A stretch of DNA of 6,517 bases from Bdellovibrionales bacterium (GTDB lineage: Bacteria; Bdellovibrionota; Bdellovibrionia; Bdellovibrionales; UBA1609), in contig JAGRAK010000118.1 of assembly GCA_020434645.1 (NCBI GenBank), positions 1-6,517 of the forward strand, given 5' to 3'. Under the pieces are notes generated by a model that was given only the letters and a program-made list of their open reading frames with translations, did no database searches and was not told the origin of the DNA. The position numbers and the translations under genes are program-made. The number at the start of each line of letters is the position of its first letter. The first letter of the stretch is position 1. Of the stretch, positions 4,453 through 6,517 are shown in pieces.

Positions 4453-6517
4453 AGTCACAAAACTCATTGCAATACTTTCTTTACTCAGCGCAGGCTGCAC
4501 AAAGCCCAATGAAGTTACCCAAAACCATCAATTGTCATTTGAGATTAAAAATGTAGACCGAGAGATACCACTTGAAGAAATTAAAAAAATTAAAATCAAT
4601 AATCTGTACAGCACAATCGGAACAGCTGAATTATTTAATTACCTCGAAGAGTCCGATAGCTTAAATAAACCCACTAGACCAAATACCACAATCGAAGCTA
4701 AAGAAATTTATGCTGAATTTTACAAGACCCCGCAGGTCACAAGTCATGTTGAATTTGAGAACTCCCCTTATGCAGATTTTATAATTTCAAAAAGTAAAAA
4801 TGATTTTCTTAGTGCCACCGAGAACTTAGATGATTTCTTTAAGACTCAACAAGAGCTAGTGCTTGCCGCCATTGCGTCGACTACATCTCGATTTGATTTT
4901 CCGAAAAGCGACATAACACTGCCTGAAGCCTTGCAGAAAATAGCCGGATTTATAAGCGCAGTTGAAATCGAAGTCCTTAAGTCAAGCGCTGACACCGCTG
5001 TAAAGGAGAGTGTCGTTCAGAGTTTGTATCAGAAATTTTGGCTAAAACTACCCACTGCAACAGCAAGTGCCATAAAAATTGAAGCAACAGAAAATTTTGC
5101 CTCTTCAGTACAAACGATTCAGTCATTAATTAAAGAGCTTGATATCGAGCTCACTCAAGATCAGACATCTGAACTCCACTCCGCCGCAGAGCTCGGAGAA
5201 ATGTTAAATGCTGACCTAGACCCTCAAAAGGCATTTAATATTTTAATTCAAACATGGGAGATCATGAGTCCTGACGAAAGGCGAAATGTTTTTGGCGAGA
5301 TCTCTCCTGAGCTCAATTTCTTTCTCAGCACACAAAAAGAAAAAAATCGCGATTGCTTAAAGAATAAAGAATGTAAAAACTTTGTTCTCAATTTTTCAAA
5401 AAATGTTGTTATTTTGCCAAAAATTAAAAAGTACGGGATCGAAAACCTTAGACAAAAGGTCGAAACCTCAGCCCTTGAGCGAATAAAATCACAAACCAGT
5501 AGTATTGCGACAGCTCTTGTAACTGATATCCCCAGAATACTTGAAGAAGAAGTCATTAAAGGTTTCGCCGATGAAAAATCAAGATTCTTAGGCTATCGAA
5601 GTGACTATGACCGCTATGTTCGTGAAGAGCTAAAATCTTGGTATAAAAAGACATATGCAAGTAAAGAGCTCCCTGCACTTGAAACCACAAATGTAAATAT
5701 AATTGTAAATCCTGATGAGATTCACATTATGCCCGAGCGACTCAGTGAAAACTATATGATTACCAGTGCTGATGCCATTGGCGCCGCACTCTCAAGCACA
5801 AACCGCCTACTGAGGCGCGACTCCCAATCACAACTTTTAGGGCTCACGCGAATTAATCAACTTTTAGCACACGGGGGTTTTTCTCTTTACAGCGGAAAGC
5901 CATTCCCAAGTCTTATGCGAGAGCTGTTTGGCTCAGGCGAGAGTCGCACTCAAAATATTGAAAACTTCTTTGCTTGGCCAAGTCTCTTTGCCATGCCAAC
6001 CCCAGCCACTGTCAAAAGCGGATTTCAACTAGCTGAAGGAAGCGTGCCCGAAGACTTCATTATTCTAAGTCAATCTCGCCTACTGAAGGGCTTCTCTAGA
6101 ATGATGCTGGCCTTTCGTGATTGGGAGCCCTCACTGCTTGGCGACATGATGAGCACAATTAAAGTAAAAGACTTTCTCGTTCACCTCCCCGCTAGTGAAG
6201 TCAATATTTCAGCTTTCCCGAAAGAGGCCTTTTTGGCCATTTCACTTGGCAATGCCGCCGCAATCTTGTCGAACCTAAAAGCAAATGGCACCCCTCTTTT
6301 TATAATGTGCCAGGATCACTCAGTCATTTGGGCAGATAAAAGCACGGAGTGCGCACAAGCGACTGCTCTTGCCGGTGTAGTGGATATAATTAAAAATAAA
6401 CGTCAGCATAAAGTTGACACAATATCACATGCCGAATTTCTTGAAAGCTTGATTGAGTTTTTACAAGCGGCCGAAGCCACAAAGAAAACCAAATCTGAAT
6501 ACTTGATTAAAAAAGCA
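4439..6517 (+). CDS. Very large lipoprotein of unknown function (3' end missing), coupled to the outer-membrane barrel gene
   Basis: An uninterrupted frame of 693 codons runs from a GTG at 4439 to the right edge without a stop. The N-terminus MYISKVTKLIAILSLLSAGC is a lipoprotein signal, with lipidation expected at C20 and export to the periplasm; Thr follows, so there is no Asp retention signal and outer-membrane placement is likely. Residues about 22-120 are mixed; 120-400 are rich in Leu, Glu, Lys and Ala and look largely helical; 420-693 are mixed, with Gly/Pro turns (HGGFSLYSGKPFPSL, 478-492) and then more helix. There are only four further cysteines, in two close pairs: C306/C312 (DCLKNKEC) and C624/C638. 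These could be disulphides. I recognise no catalytic motif or family. The gene overlaps the upstream barrel gene by 14 nt, so a shared complex or pathway at the outer membrane is the natural inference. Codon use looks like that of its neighbours. The C-terminus is unseen. Confidence 0.85.
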   Translation, partial: MYISKVTKLIAILSLLSAGCTKPNEVTQNHQLSFEIKNVDREIPLEEIKKIKINNLYSTIGTAELFNYLEESDSLNKPTRPNTTIEAKEIYAEFYKTPQVTSHVEFENSPYADFIISKSKNDFLSATENLDDFFKTQQELVLAAIASTTSRFDFPKSDITLPEALQKIAGFISAVEIEVLKSSADTAVKESVVQSLYQKFWLKLPTATASAIKIEATENFASSVQTIQSLIKELDIELTQDQTSELHSAAELGEMLNADLDPQKAFNILIQTWEIMSPDERRNVFGEISPELNFFLSTQKEKNRDCLKNKECKNFVLNFSKNVVILPKIKKYGIENLRQKVETSALERIKSQTSSIATALVTDIPRILEEEVIKGFADEKSRFLGYRSDYDRYVREELKSWYKKTYASKELPALETTNVNIIVNPDEIHIMPERLSENYMITSADAIGAALSSTNRLLRRDSQSQLLGLTRINQLLAHGGFSLYSGKPFPSLMRELFGSGESRTQNIENFFAWPSLFAMPTPATVKSGFQLAEGSVPEDFIILSQSRLLKGFSRMMLAFRDWEPSLLGDMMSTIKVKDFLVHLPASEVNISAFPKEAFLAISLGNAAAILSNLKANGTPLFIMCQDHSVIWADKSTECAQATALAGVVDIIKNKRQHKVDTISHAEFLESLIEFLQAAEATKKTKSEYLIKKA

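Noticed and set aside
5248..5556. 102-codon minus-strand frame inside the large lipoprotein gene
   Set aside because: It lies antisense to a strong, long coding frame and its translation looks like random Ser/Phe/Leu-rich sequence; it is a shadow frame.

Overview
The window reads as a piece of chromosome from a Gram-negative bacterium with moderate to low G+C. It encodes two predicted outer-membrane beta-barrels, each ending in phenylalanine, and two predicted lipoproteins. The mix (Uup-type ABC-F ATPase, small cold-shock protein, bacterial SUI1/YciH protein, secreted c-type cytochrome, Lys/Glu/Ser-rich envelope proteins) would suit Bdellovibrionota (Bdellovibrio or Bacteriovorax relatives). 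That assignment is an inference from gene content and style; no marker gene here proves it.

Left part (1-2016), mostly housekeeping. The last 296 codons of an ABC-F protein of Uup type enter from the left edge on the + strand. It converges, with a 21-nt gap, on a minus-strand lipoprotein cytochrome c. Upstream of the cytochrome, on the same strand, is a 64-residue cold-shock protein, transcribed divergently from an SUI1-domain protein. The cytochrome start region carries the most striking non-coding signal in the window: a 13-bp perfect inverted repeat with a 6-base loop. It covers the whole ribosome binding site and the first base of the start codon, and a further 10-bp matching arm lies outside it.

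Right part (2017-6517), cell envelope. A 298-residue outer-membrane protein has a signal peptide, a small N-terminal beta domain with two cysteines, a Pro/Ala/Tyr linker and a small barrel. After a hairpin and a 153-bp spacer comes a probable two-gene operon: a 412-residue outer-membrane barrel (GTG start) and a very large lipoprotein. The lipoprotein starts at a GTG inside the last codons of the barrel gene (14-nt overlap, strong Shine-Dalgarno) and is still open after 693 codons at the right edge. The tight coupling suggests that the barrel and lipoprotein act together at the outer membrane. I recognise no family for the lipoprotein, and this pair is the best candidate here for an undescribed system.

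There is no rRNA, tRNA, CRISPR array, insertion sequence or other clear mobile element. No stretch over 300 bases lacks a gene; the largest intergenic gap is 181 bases (3033-3213).
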